Assembly (NCBI RefSeq): GCF_028554725.1
Contig: NC_071671.1
Span: 69,682,001-69,746,000, forward strand
Length of the DNA: 64,000 nucleotides
From: Zeugodacus cucurbitae
Lineage: Eukaryota; Arthropoda; Insecta; Diptera; Tephritidae
Direction of reading: 5' to 3'
This document shows positions 26,618 through 40,100 of the stretch, in pieces (within the stretch, counting starts at the first letter, position 1; the number at the start of each line of letters is the position of its first letter). Below the pieces are notes generated by a model that worked only from the letters and a program-made list of their open reading frames with translations, was not told the DNA's origin and did not search any database. Position numbers and translations under genes: made by a program.

Positions 26618-27097
26618 TTATTGTTTTTCAAAATATTCTCCATCGAGATTTATACACTTTTGCATGCGCTCAAACCAATTTTCGAAGCACTTTTTTTGAG
26701 CCTTTTTTTGAGCGATTGTCAAATTGTGCGGGATCCAACGAGAACAAACCTTTCTTACGGCCAGGTGTTCATGCAATATCGAATGTATGCTGGTGGGAGA
26801 AATGCATAGGTATGCATCTATCTGAAGATATGTTACATGACGGTCTTGCATTATCAGTTCAAGTACGGCATCGATGTTTTCTGGCACAACGGCTGTTTTT
26901 GGACGACCTTCACGGAATTCGCCTTTGAGCGAGCGTCGGCCACGATTGAATTCGTTGTACCAGTTTTTCACAGTGCTATAGGATGGTGCTTCATAGCCAT
27001 ACAAAGATTTTAGTTCATCGATGCACTCTTGTCGCGATCATCCACGTCGAAAGTTGTGAAAAATGATCGCACGAAAATGTTCACGAGTTTTTTCCAT
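26618..27097 (-). pseudogene. Mariner transposase, catalytic core deleted, one internal stop
   Basis: Read from an ATG at 27097 (aaaATGGAAAAA) the frame runs 159 codons to a stop at 26618-26620. Residues 1-19 begin MEKTREHFRAII; codon 20 is TGA (27038-27040), where the family normally has a residue after FRRG. The next 100 residues form the paired helix-turn-helix DNA-binding region, with STVKNWYNEFNRGRRSL, EGRPKTAV and SPTSIHSILHEHL. The WIPHNLT motif ending this region is present. Immediately after AQKKA the sequence jumps to the extreme C-terminus (CFENWFERMQKC). The DD34D catalytic domain is absent. A full mariner transposase is about 340-350 residues. The element cannot encode active transposase, though a DNA-binding fragment is conceivable if the stop were bypassed. 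Confidence 0.93.
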
Positions 27098-27243
27098 TTT
27101 TTGGCCGAGATGAATTTTTTAATTCCCTGTAAATAAAACAATTGAAGATTAAATGGCAAAACGTTCTGAGTGATGTTATGCTAAAAAATTACAAACTTTC
27201 CAATGGAAATGTCAGATTGCACCTGGCAACACTTAGTGTTGCC

Positions 27244-27272
27244 TAGGCCAGAAATATATATAGCAGACCTCG
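27244..27272 (-). repeat. Mariner right terminal inverted repeat
   Basis: Reverse complement of the left repeat, ending at cg 27271-27272 just before TA 27273-27274. Element ends are intact even though the interior is deleted. Confidence 0.93.
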
Positions 27273-30200
27273 TATCACTGGCTTAACTAGCCAGAAATAC
27301 CTATGCAATCAATGAAAGTTTAAACAGAAAATAACTGCATCCATGGACACATTGATGGAGGGAAATGAAATCATTGAATGAACAAGTGATTGATCGGAAC
27401 ATGTCGAACATTAGCAGTGCTTGTGCTGATGTGAAATGAATTTCAAGTTCAGATTTTAAGGTTTTCGACGTACTGGTGTTATTGCGTTTGGTCAGGCTTT
27501 TTAGATTTAAGTTTAGTCTGTAACTTCCGTAAACGTGAAAAATAATTGTATATGTGAAATGATAAAAGTTTAACTTCCATAGAATCTATATTCACACATT
27601 CCCCCATAAACACAACCACTTGCTGTTGTTGAATTTATTTTTGAAAAAGAGTTATTGTTTAAGAGATTGTGGGTATTTACAGTTTAATTTTGTTTGGCGT
27701 TGTAGTTAAAATGTGGTTGAAACGTTGAAAGTGCCAGCAGAGCTGCCAAGCTACTATGTAAATAGACTCATGTGAAAGTTGCAGACACATAGGTATGTAG
27801 ATTGCATATGTAGTACATTGGTTAAAATTTGTGGAAAGATGTGAGTAAAAAGTCACAATTTCGAATAAATTGCAAGTAAAACTGCAAAGCAATGGAAATA
27901 CATTGAGAGTCCACAGACACATTTGCGGCCGGTTGGGAGCAGGTGTTTTTGCTTATATATATGTACATATATACAAAGTTTGTTTAGAGTTTTGCAGTAC
28001 CCGATGTCAATGCTAAGCTAACATTTCGAAAGTCACATCTGTTTGAGGCGGACTTAAATCATTAAAAGTTTTTGAGATTGTCAACTATTAATCCATATTT
28101 GCTGTTTCTGATTTTTAAGCTGGCAACAAGTGGAATTTAAGCATTTTTCTTAAATTTTATATTTTAAGAAAAGAAGAAGAAAGATTAAATAGATATATAA
28201 AACATAAAATAAATCTCTGATCCCTTAACTAAAACTTGTTGTACACATAGATTTAACATAAAATAACCATTTAGTCATTAAAAATAGAACATAGTAATTG
28301 TACTATTTACAACAAATATACAGAGTATGCTCACAGTTATGTTGAAAACACAATCCACTCACAATAACGACTCGCTTGTATTACAATTGCCTCAAGAAAG
28401 ACTTAACAGTTGAATTGTACTTGCAACAGTTGCACTGCTACAAAGGCAGTGTTTCATCCTCTCAAGTTTAATTAAATTTACTTCAGGTGCTTTCAGCCAT
28501 ACAAGTCATGTTAAACTGGAAATATCATCGCTATGGTTTTTGCGTATTGGATCAATAATCATATGTATATTAAACAAGTTAGACTGAAATGTGCAGTATG
28601 TTCCTCACGGCATAACTATCTCCCGTTTATCTTTGTTCACAATCCTTCATTTTATTCTCTTGCCTTCCAATTGGTTTTTTTACAAGGTAAATACTGTCTG
28701 CAGTAAATACATATCTGCTAATATTTAGATAGGCAAATTTGATTTTAAATTAATAATAAATACAAATAAAAATTATTAAATCTTACAATCTTACAACAAT
28801 CTTACTTTATTAAATTCTTAGATGTGAACCAATTTCTCAGGTAAATATACATATTTTAAATTTGGCAAATCTTTTTAATAAAAGGCTAAATATTACTTTC
28901 AATTAAATCAATTTAATATCTGAATATTGTATTAAATTTCAATAAGCCTATAATAACCTCCCATTGCAAGAAAGTATTTATTAATTTTAATTAATTTTGG
29001 ACTAAGCAAAGGATTCAATTACATGCAACATTCTCAGATTTAAATATAATGGGTGGCACATATAATATAAAATACTAAAAAACTAAACATGTCTTTTATA
29101 ATAATATTCGTTACCTATTTTATATGTGGTTGTATGTACTTATATGTAATTTGGTTTATTCCATAATAAAAGCTGTACAAACTGTTTAATGAATAGCTTC
29201 ACTGTTTTTATAGCATATCCATTTCTATGAGTATATGAATATATACTCTCCCCAAACTAAACACCCTGTAAATCATTACTGTTTAAATATTTGCGAAGTA
29301 TGCTGTGCAAAGGGCAATAAAAATATTTGCAGCTGAAAGTTCAAATATTCTGATGAAGAAAAATATTTAAAAATTTATTAAATATCATGTACAACCACAA
29401 TCTCAGCCGCAATTATTTCATATTTATTGGAGTGGTGATGAGCGATTTTTAAATTACATTCCCAAGCTGTAAAAATAAAAAAATACAATTTTAATAAATG
29501 TTGGAAATTCAACTATAAAACTGTATTTTTATGCAAAAAAAATTATTGTTAGTCGTGAAGGACATGTAGTTCAACAAGTATTTAATCATTTTGTATTAAT
29601 ATAGAAGTACCTACTGTTTATTCCTCTTTATGAGCCCCAAATTTGAAATTTTACAAATTTAATTCTCGAAATATACATTTTTCACAAAATATGATACAAA
29701 CTTATCTATGTGTGGGAGAAAGCCGAGTTTATTGAATTTACCAAAAATATTTACACCACATTGTTCAGCTACCACTTATAGTGGTAACTTAAAACCTGGC
29801 AATGTACAGCATGGAATATTTAAAACAAATATTTTCGGCATTTGCATTTCTCCAAACTATCCTACACCTGCTGCTGACAAATGCTTGAAGCTGAATATTC
29901 AAGACTTAGAGAGGTTGTATATTTGGGTTAAATTGTGTGAAATATTAATTGATTTATGTGTTCGGAATAATTACATTTCATTTATAAAATACAGGAACAA
30001 ATAAATTGATTTTAACAGAGGAAATTAAATACAAATAGGTTGTAAATGTTTTGGAATATTTGTATATTCTGTTTCTATGAAAAATACAGTAACAATTTAA
30101 CTTTTACAAGTTGAACATTATGTACAAAAATTGTGTTTGCCAAAGCGTTAGCATCAAGTTTTGCTAAAATGACTTCTCTTTTCCACGCCATGTCTTTCCA

Positions 30201-30836
30201 TTTTTAAATTTTCAAGATTAAACATTTTATTTTTTACACTCTTATGCCATTAATTTGTATTCTTTTCGTTGCCAATTTTGCGGCAAAACAACCAAACTTT
30301 CGCTTGCACAACACAACTGAATCGCTTTCATTCCACCTTTTAAGGCTTAATGACAATTTGTTTCCTGTCAAGGTGTCGTAAACAGTCTCCGTAATTACTT
30401 TCAGGTCCGGTCTTCGGCATATTTTTTCGTAGACTCTTTTTAAAATAAATTGTGTATTCGTTTTGCTGTTCCTTTTCTTTAAAGCTTATTGATATTGACT
30501 CGCTGACAGGAAATAATAAATTTGTTTCGAAGTTTTAGGCTTCGCTCTGCATTTTTCAAACAACAATTCAATTTATGCTGCTCGTATAATTCGGTTGTGA
30601 TACAAAAGCTGCAACAAATTCGATATTGGTAAAGAATTGCCTTCCACAAAGGATTAAAACCATAGCAAACAATAAATTTGGTGTTGTACTGGTCAAATTG
30701 TATCCCTAAAAGTAATTTGTAAAAAAATCAGATGAACCGAATTAATAGTAATACCTTGCTACTTGTAGTTAGTTTACGAATTCATTTTGGCAAACTAAGT
30801 TTTTAACAACTCATTTGAATAATACTAAAATGTCAC

Positions 30837-31135
30837 GTGCATAATAAGCCCATTAAATTGAGTCCTTGGCTGCTTATTTGAGTTGCATGCAGGTCCCTTT
30901 GCAGTGTCGAGGGAGTGAGAGAAACCTTATTAAAGAATAAGTAGGTTTGCCTTTGGAAATTGCTTTAATGCGCTTATCTGCTAATTGCAGTGTCGGAATT
31001 AGTCGGAAAATTGCTGAGCTAGTTAACTGATTTAGTAAGAAACTCATTCTAGGAAGCTCATTTCACTTCAAGCAAGCAGTGAATGTTGCAATGAAATTAA
31101 ACGGAAATGCTTTATTAGCTCAACGCTTGGCCTTA
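30837..31135 (+). repeat. Inverted-duplication island E, left copy
   Basis: About 300 bp matching the complement of 41636-41924. Shared blocks in order: CCATTAAATTGAG (GCTC in partner), CTGCTTATTTG, GTTGCATGCA, GGAGTGAGAG, CTTATTAAAGA, ATTGCTTTAATG, GCTTATCTGCTAATTGCAG, GGAAAATTGCTGAGCTA, ACTGATTTAGT, TCAAGCAAGCAGT, AATGTTGCAATGAAA and ACGGAAATGCT. This is the innermost pair found. Confidence 0.88.
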
Positions 31136-34100
31136 AAAGTAAAGTGTCTTGCAGTAGCAGTAAAAAAAAAATATTATTCAATATTTTAATTATGTTGTAG
31201 TTAGTAGCTGTTAAGTTGAGAGCACAAGATTTTTCTCTTCCATCTGGCATGTTATGAGTATGCCACGCTAAGAAATATATATGGAATGAAAAAGACACAA
31301 CAAAGTCGAGGAAAGTATAGCACTTAGTAAAAGTTGACAAAGCACTAAAGAGCCAAATGACAATTATAAGCCAAAGTTAAAAGCAGCAAACTTATTACTT
31401 AAGTTTTGTACAGCAACTTCTTTACATATTTTTTTCGCACTTGCTATTTACCAACTTTTCATTTACTTATGCGAAAGAATGGAAGATTTATGCTTTTTGA
31501 ACATTCAGGAGCACATTGTAAGCTGGTTACCTTTAATAACATATGCTTCCTTAAATAATCAAACTCGAAAGCCACAAAATTGCTGAAAATAAACACCATA
31601 AAAAGTTAATTTTCGCTGATTTAGTTTTTTTATTCTCTCCAAATTTATGCAGTAAGCGCCTAAGCTTCTTTTTTCAGATTCTATAAATTGTCTACTTTTG
31701 ATGCTACTCCACTTTTAGACATGCTAACAAAACTCAGCTGAACTGGAACAGAATTGAAATCGAAATCCCAATTCCAATTCCAATCAAAGCGACAATAGTA
31801 ATAGCGTTAGGCGGCTTGTCACACTTTGTTGCACGCAACTGTTATGTTGAATTGTGTATGCGGCAGACGGGAGAGCGGAATGTTGATGTAAAATAATCCT
31901 TTAAGCTGCTAGAGTTTTAAACGATTTTAGGTATTAAACTGTAGACACACGCCAAGACAAATAAATGTTTGTATTTTGTTATGCCTTGCCAACCACGAAG
32001 CTTATGAGACATAACTGAAATAAATTAAATATATTTACATAAAACAATATACGCTCATATATGGATTTGACTCTCTACTAGATCCGACTGAGACCCGGGT
32101 CTAGTCTCAAAGCGACCGGATATAAATAAGCGCCACCGAATGAGTCATGCAAGCAAATCCCCCATTCTACATTGTGGAGATATAAAAATAGAAAGTAGCA
32201 GAATACACGCATAATAAATATGTAATGTGATGGCTTTAGGTGATTTAAAATTGTCACATTAAATATTAAAATATTAAACTGTTTAATTTGTAGGAGATAA
32301 ATAATTAAAATACTTGTGCATTTGTTTTGTACAACTAACACTAATTGTGAGCTGTGAAATATGCAAAAATAGCAACTAATTCCTAAATCTAGCGAAATTA
32401 AATATTTTAAAATTTTTGTAAATTTTATATGGAAAACTACAACAAAATACAGAACTAGTTCATTAATTAAATAACGCATTAGCAATTAATATGGTACTAA
32501 TATTAAATATCAAATTTATGTTAAAAATATTGTAATGACGGCAATCACAAAGAATTTATAATGAATTTTTTTGAACGGATTTGAGAAAATTCAACAAATT
32601 ACTATACTCATCAGTTGACATTGCCGCTGGTGTTGTTGGTGAATGCAGTGGACCATCTAACAATCCAGCAGTGTGGTGGGTGAAACATTTTTGTGATCTC
32701 TATTATGGGTTTTGTTTACCGCTGATGACTGTGTAAATGCACATGTGTGCTCGGTCTTGTCGGTTTTGCCATCGTAAACACATTTAGCATATTTTCATGC
32801 TTCAGCGCAAAATTTCATGACAATTTTGAACAAAATGTTAGCAATGGATTGTAATGCTTACTCGGAATGTGGTGAATATACAACAAAATACTAATTTCAA
32901 GTCGGCGCGCGGCAAGCTATTTGTCAATGTATTTGTTTGAACGATGGTCTGGCGAGATTCGAATAGAGTTGCGCTGCCGCGGGCTTGTCGAATATGGAAT
33001 TCCGTTGTTGCATTAATATTATTTAGTTTTATTAAATTTGAAATTTTGCATGGAAGACTGTTTGTGCGTTTTTGTTAGTTCGGTGGTGCCATGGAATATA
33101 TATAATAATATTCATCAAATCCTATTATTTGTTTAAATTTTGATAGAAATCATTTACAAAAAAGAAAGTGGGTAGAGTTCAGACCTTCATTCAGTTTTCT
33201 ATTTTCGGGCGGATTTATGTTCTGGTGTAGTGACATCACGAAATATTATATAACAGTTATGAGTGGTTAAGCTCTTTACCAAGCGATGTATGTTATGTCT
33301 ATAGAGATCTGTGTATGGATAGAATAGTAATACCGAGAGATAGATCAACGACGTTGAAAATAAATAAGATAATAATTAAGAAGATACGAAGGAGGTTAGC
33401 ATGATATATCGTGATAAATTCTGGACTCTAAACTGTTTTTCTGACTTCATTAGTTACCCAAATTATCTTAGAATTACCACATAACTGTGCTAACCAATGT
33501 TGAAGTGAAAATACACAATGAAATATATTGTAACTGAAAATTTTCTGGAAAAGTTGCGCAATTTTTCATAATACCCATATACATATGCTCGTTTCTGTAT
33601 GAGAAGTGAGGCTTTATTTGTATGGCAACATTATTTGTGGTTTTGCAAAAACATTAAGCTCTTCTGCTGCTGCTGACTCTGCGGTCGTGTTTGGAGGTTA
33701 TGTTGGTGGCAGTTCGGTTGCTGCTGTGGTTGTGGCTGCGCCATAAACATTTGCACACTCACCTACTCTCCGACTTAAGCAGCTTAAATCGCTGTTGCTC
33801 TGTGGTTTAGCATGTTGGTGAACATGATTAAAAAACTTTTCGACAACTATACACATGCATACAAACAACTGCGTTGTTGTTGCGCCATCCAAACCAACAG
33901 AGAGCTTATGAGCTACAGGCTAGCTGCCTAAAAACATAAAACACTGCCGCTGAGCTCATGTGTGGTGGGGCAAAGAGATGAGCATAGTAGGAAAGAATCA
34001 TAGTTGACACGGAAAGTAAAGTTTTTTTTAACTCTCTTGTGAAGGAACGCGAACAACTTTTTCCAAGTACTCATTTATGCAGTTTGTGGCAAGCGCTTAA

Positions 34101-37100
34101 CGAGTTGGTGCTAAAAATATGGAGCACTAAAAAGTGACTAATTGTCATGCGAACATGAGAGCGCGTTTCTTTTCAAAATTTTCGCCTTTGAGACCGATGT
34201 AATGAAATATCGGTGTTTCTTTTGATATTTCCCTACGTCTCTTTCTGGCTTCAGTAGAAATTCGTGTTGATAATTCCCTGAAATGGATTTTATTTTTAAG
34301 AGTTTTGGAATCTCGTTCGACATACAAAAACGTTTAGTAATATTTTAATAAATTTATTTGTCAATTTATGTCACTGTAGCCTTGTTTAATAAAATTTGAA
34401 AAGAAAACATAATTTTCATAGTTTTTACATCTCCACAATATATTTTCACATTCAGCAACATAACAATTATTATTTACTAAAGTATTTAGAAATTCCACAA
34501 AACACAATAAACATGTTAATTAAATTCTGAAAGGTGCAATTACCAAGTGTCATAACATGTTAGCACATAGATACATAAATAATATTGACTGCATGTGACA
34601 GAACAATTTATGTTCACTTAGTTGAAACTATTTAATTTCATATCAAAGAGCGTTTTTGTATTGAAATGTCTCTATTTTATGCATTTTATTTATATTTTTA
34701 TGTACAAGCGAGTGTGCGTGAAGTGCATGGTTGTTGACATTTGCACAATGTTAATTATCATTTTTTGCAGTTGAGCGCCTAAAACTATGCTAAATTATAC
34801 GCATTTCTACGTTTTAGTTATTTTATAATATTATAATACCGTGTTTGGTACGCTGCACACAAATTGCTGATTTATTGTTATTGTTATTTAGTAATTGCAA
34901 GCAATAAAATTCAATTTCCATTGACACTATATAATGCATTCATCGCTAAAATATGCTGCGCTTCGTGCTGCCGCCCCTACGCATATAAAATGCTTGGAAT
35001 TTAATTTATTAAATTATTTGATTATTTTCAATGAATTAGGTGAGAAATTGCGCCTATTCGGAGAACACAAGAATTTAGTTTAATTAAATTTAAAATATTA
35101 GTGGGTGAATTTATTTAAATAAAATAAAAAGATACTTAATATTTCGTTTTAAAGGCGACAAATTTTCGGAAAATTAAACAAAATTTTCATGCAATTTACA
35201 ATTTGTGAGATAAATTTATATCATGATATAACAAGAGCTCACAATCATCCTGCAGACAAATTTTTAAAATACTATTTTATTAAGCTGTGCTAATGTGATT
35301 TATTGGATTTCGTTTATTTTATGAAACAAATTTAAACGAATCTACCGACAAATAAATAAAACAATTAAATCCGTGTGGCTTTGATTTGACAGTGCGCAAC
35401 AGACACATATTATTATTTAAATATTTTTTTATGACTCGCTTTGCTCGCATATTTCATGGGTATGAAATTCAACAGCTGCAAAATTTCTATATTTCACATT
35501 CATTTTAATTTCGTGGAAATCTTGACACTAACATTGTCACTTTGTCGCTGGGCGGCGCGTAAATCATGGGATTTCTCACACATTTTATTGCATGCTACAA
35601 AAAAAAAAATGAATGTGGAAAGTAAAATTAAATAAAAAAATGTTAAAAATATGACTCACGAGACAAAACTTATAGAAGAAATAGGTTATCTATATAAAGT
35701 TGAACTTATTTTGGCAAACACTTGTTTCAGCTACAGCTTATTTATTACTTACTTTAATGTAGAAATGTAATAGAAATAAATTTAGCTACACATTCTGGCT
35801 AGTAAGCAAACCAGCACGTTCGCGACGTGAAATTCTTGAACTGCATTAATGAATTTCATTAATTATTGACTATTATGCGCGCACTTGCTGATCCACACAC
35901 GAAATTCCAATAAGTAACAACACGGACACGGACCCAAAGCACTATTTGTATTATATTATATACCGAGCAATCGCTAAGCATTACAAGGCAACGTGCCATG
36001 ACTTAGTATTAATATGCATGCTGCTACTTCTTCATTCGATGCTGGTATGTACTTATGCCTTTTGATTAAATTAAATAGCCAAAGCATTCGGTGCTAAGCG
36101 CCAGCGTATTGCGAAGACCGGCTGTGTGGTGAGGATTATGCAGGTGAGTTGTGGCGGCTAAATATCAGTTAATATGATAATTATGCTCGTAGTATCGAGC
36201 GGAAAGTACACACAATAAACCCAATTTAAAGAATGTTCGTTATTGAACAATTTACGATAGTGGTTTACACTTGAATTCAGCTGCAGGAGCCCGATAGTTT
36301 GAGATCCTAAGAAATACCTTTATCTTTAGAAGCTTCCAGATCGAAAAAGCTGAGATATGATAGATTAAAAGTAATTACAAACACTTTAGCGTACTCATTA
36401 AAGATTCAGATATTATTTTCTTATTCTCCCATTACCTTATGGAAAGGAATGCTTAAAAAATATTCGAGAGTTTCCATTGAGCAATAAATATTAATTTTTT
36501 CACCATTTCCGCTCTGACCTGTTTTCGCTTCTCTTTCCGTCATTTTTCTCCAAAACAAATGGCTTTTCGTTTTACTGCTGCATTATTTCGCAATTGTGCT
36601 CTTAAAATTTCATTTTCCATTTCAATTTCCCACACTGCAATATGGAGAATGGCATAAAATGCAACTATAAAGTTAATAATAAATCCGCAGCTTTATGACA
36701 GCTGTCAGCCAAGTAATAAAAGCAGTTTGTAATATGCCGGTGGCTGTCCACCTTGAGATATAGTTTATTTTGTTTTTATGTCTTCTGCTTGTGTATTTTT
36801 AAATAAAAAATAGTTTGTGGCGCTATGAATGTTTTGAATATAAAAATTTTATGAGAACGCATGGATTGAAAGCATAGCTGGGAGTCTAACTAGTACCTTT
36901 TTAACAACGATTAACCATATTTTTTGTAGGGATGTGCATTTTATATGTTTCTTTACACCAATTGTTCAACTTGTTCTTGTCTGTCTTCAATATTGAAATT
37001 CTCATAACCTTTCCTATGCTAAGTTATAATATTCAAATGTAAAGCAATAAACTGAGCACCAACTACCACCACTTGTTGTCTTAATTACTTTCAACAAACT

Positions 37101-40100
37101 CCTTCTTGAGAGTCTTCCACTCGCCTGCTAACCTTTGGAGAATTGCAATAACAACGCTTAGATTATTTGTAGATTATATTATATTGTAGATTATATTATA
37201 TTAATTACTGCGTTGTTTGAGCACCTGAAGAGTTTGAAATAATTGAAAGACTTGTTCCCTTGAAATGAAATTTTAATTTAATTTTGTTTTACTATGCATC
37301 AGTGTAGAGTAAGTAACAACAGAAAAGCTTACTAGAATCTATACTCTCAAGTTGCAAGCCCCGGTTGTGAGTTGCAAAAGCTTATGCTTCTATTTTCTAC
37401 TAACTAATACCGTAAATTGAAGTGGACAGAGTTCAGTAGGAAATAGAAACTAGTCGAATTTTTTTAAATTTTATTTTTATTTATTACTTTATTTGATATT
37501 TTGAGAACTTTAATTATATATTTTCCTTATATAAGGCATAAAAAATAAACTGAAGTTCAATAGCATATAATAATTGTTTGAATATGCATGACATTTACAT
37601 CATTGACATCATTAGAAATATTTGAAAATATTTCAAACTACAGAGGATGCGAAATCACCCTGGTCAAGAGGAATCTACGTATATATTTATTTGAAGACTC
37701 GTATATGTTTAAGCTTTAACATTAAAATTATTTCATCTTATATGCATGTAGAGCTCTGGGATAGACAAACATTTCTGTGCTGATTGCACATCAACGCTAA
37801 ACACTCAACCGAGGCATAAGACGACATATGGCCAGACAGTGTGAAATGTGAGTAACAGCACGTTTCACACAGGAAACCTGTAAATAGTGTTTAGACTTGA
37901 ATATTTTATTCATTGGCATGTTGTGGCCCAGGTGTGGTGTAGGCGTGGAGAAAGTCTATTCTACATATATTTGTTTATATATAAATTCTTATATAGCGGT
38001 ACATATAAGAGTGTAAATGTATGTTCGCTTTTTCGGTTTTTTGTCAATTGGGTTGGGTGAATAGGAGTGTTTTCAGAACGCACGTTTCTTTTTGCGCCTT
38101 GTATATAGAAATAATTTTTTTGCTTTGGTAGAAATAAAATTTTTTCAACGAATTGATACTCGATTTGAATTTGTAGTTTTAAATAATATGTACATATATA
38201 TTTTACTTTACTTATGTCTTATGACAAGCATTTTAAACATACTGTAATACAAATTTCAGTTTTGAATGAAATATTATCCATACATATTTTTATTCGCATT
38301 CCATAATATTTTGTGTTGTTTATCAGAATAATATATGCACCATTTATGCATAATACTTATGTATAAATATATACAAATTGTATTGCACAACCATAGATGA
38401 CGATTTATCACTACACTTAGTTTGCACTTCACGCTCCATGGCCGCACACAATGTTGCGTGTGATTTACGAATCAAAGTAATGTTGATTTTTCAATTATTT
38501 CGATATAACCACATCTGTGTATTTGTATTGCTCCCTGACATGGCGCCACATGATCACTTTAATGAAAAGCTCAGTAAAAATCACATTTGTTGCAATCGGA
38601 TTGCGCCAATGAAATTTACATTAACTGCGCAAATGACATGCAACTTGCTTCAGCTGCGAAAATATTTCATTTGTTTTAATTGAGGTAGTTACCACCTTAT
38701 ATGGATGAATACAGTAGTGCAAATTAATTTTAATGGTAAATGAGAAACGATATAAATTGTGTGGTTATTTAACTGAAAGTTGTCGTATTAAAACAGTAGC
38801 CTTTTAACGAAGCGTAAATGACTTATTTAAAAGATATGTTGTTTTCCTTTTTTACAAATCGAACATATGCAATATTACGGCAATTAGTTATAGGCATAAG
38901 AAATATCTTATCTTCAATATCACTAGTAGAGAATATAAAAATTAAATAGTAGATAAAATCTACTTTCCATTATAACCAATATATTATAGTCAGTAATATC
39001 AGATGAGTGGCTTTGCTGTAAATGGCTTTTTATTAATAATGTGATTTATAATCATGGCATCTTTTGATTTACGATCCCCCCAGGTAACTTAAAATTATAT
39101 CAGACACACATCCACTTCATTTACGAAAGTGCAATAGCAACAAGAACACATTTAATAATCATAAATTATTACATTTCCGCAACGCACACATACGTTTTCC
39201 ATAATTCACTTTCACATCGGCAACAACTTGTGATTATCTATTAAATTACAATATATTTTCACGTGTGACATGCCGCGACCACTCACCCTTGACCGCCCAC
39301 GACGCCTAAAGATCTTGAGAAGTGGTGACCCGCATCCTACTTTTGTTCAAATGTGAATATCTGCTCAGAAGGTTAACAAATATGCTTGCTTATTATTGCA
39401 CATATTCACATATTTCTATATATATACATATTTTCATTCCATTGAGAATTATCAGGCGTCCAAATTCAGCAACGCATATTTGCTTTTTTATTGTTATTGT
39501 TGGACATATTTCTAACTGTTGCTTGTTTTGCAGATTTGGGAAATTTATGTGCACAAACACGCTGATATTTATACTTATTGATGCGTACATGTACACTAGT
39601 AACAGCAATATCAAATAATTGGTGTTGTAAGTTGCCAGCGTGACAAAAATAACAATGCCAACAAATATTATGTTCTTATAAACGATTTAGTTGCCAATTA
39701 TCCTAATGCTAACTACATTGTTATTGTCGTCTTGCTATTTAGCTTTGTTGTTGTTGCTGAGTATTCTGCAAAATTTACATCGTTATTTTATGCTGTCTGG
39801 GGAACAATAAAAGTCTAATAATGGCAACTTCATTGTTTGTTTTCTTTTTAGTATACAGGCTCCCACAAATCAGAATCTCCAAATTCATATTGTGAAATAT
39901 ATTTAAGACCGAGTAATGAGTGGGGCGTATACGTAACACTTCCTGGCAATGCAAAAGAGAGAAGATTATATTCAATTATACTTCAGATATCGAAAACAAT
40001 ACAAAATAATTTTACATGTAAATTTCAACGCTTTTTATTGCAGTTAGTACATGACCTCGTAACAAAAACAGACTCAGGATTTCTCACACGCGAGTGCAAA

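Larger units (their letters stand above)
26552..27272 (-). mobile_element. Internally deleted mariner-family element
   Basis: A 721-bp element bounded by TA dinucleotides (26550-26551 and 27273-27274), the normal mariner target-site duplication. Imperfect terminal inverted repeats run from 26552 (starting cgagggctgctatatatatt) and inward from 27272 (reverse complement starting cgaggtctgctatatatatt), with one mismatch in the first 28 bp. It encodes the N-terminal part of a mariner transposase fused in frame to its last residues. A complete mariner is about 1.3 kb, so roughly 0.55-0.6 kb is missing, including the catalytic core. It is non-autonomous. It sits in the left arm between islands D and E, and I see no copy at the matching right-arm position. 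Confidence 0.95.
23381..30836. other. Left-arm interval between islands D and E
   Basis: About 7.5 kb without a host gene, against about 3.4 kb in the right arm. Only 0.72 kb of the difference is the mariner. The rest must be other insertions on the left or deletions on the right, which I could not identify. A near-palindromic run around 25270-25300 (catgtcatgcattc, aaatgacatgaatgc) was seen but has no assigned role. Confidence 0.5.

Noticed and set aside
26404..26928. 174-codon plus-strand open frame, the longest in the window
   Set aside because: It runs antisense through the mariner transposase fragment from outside its left end. The minus-strand reading explains the region fully.
33698..33892. 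64-codon minus-strand frame ending in a Thr/Ala-rich stretch
   Set aside because: Low-complexity GTT/GCT-type repeats generate it. No start context or splice site supports an exon.
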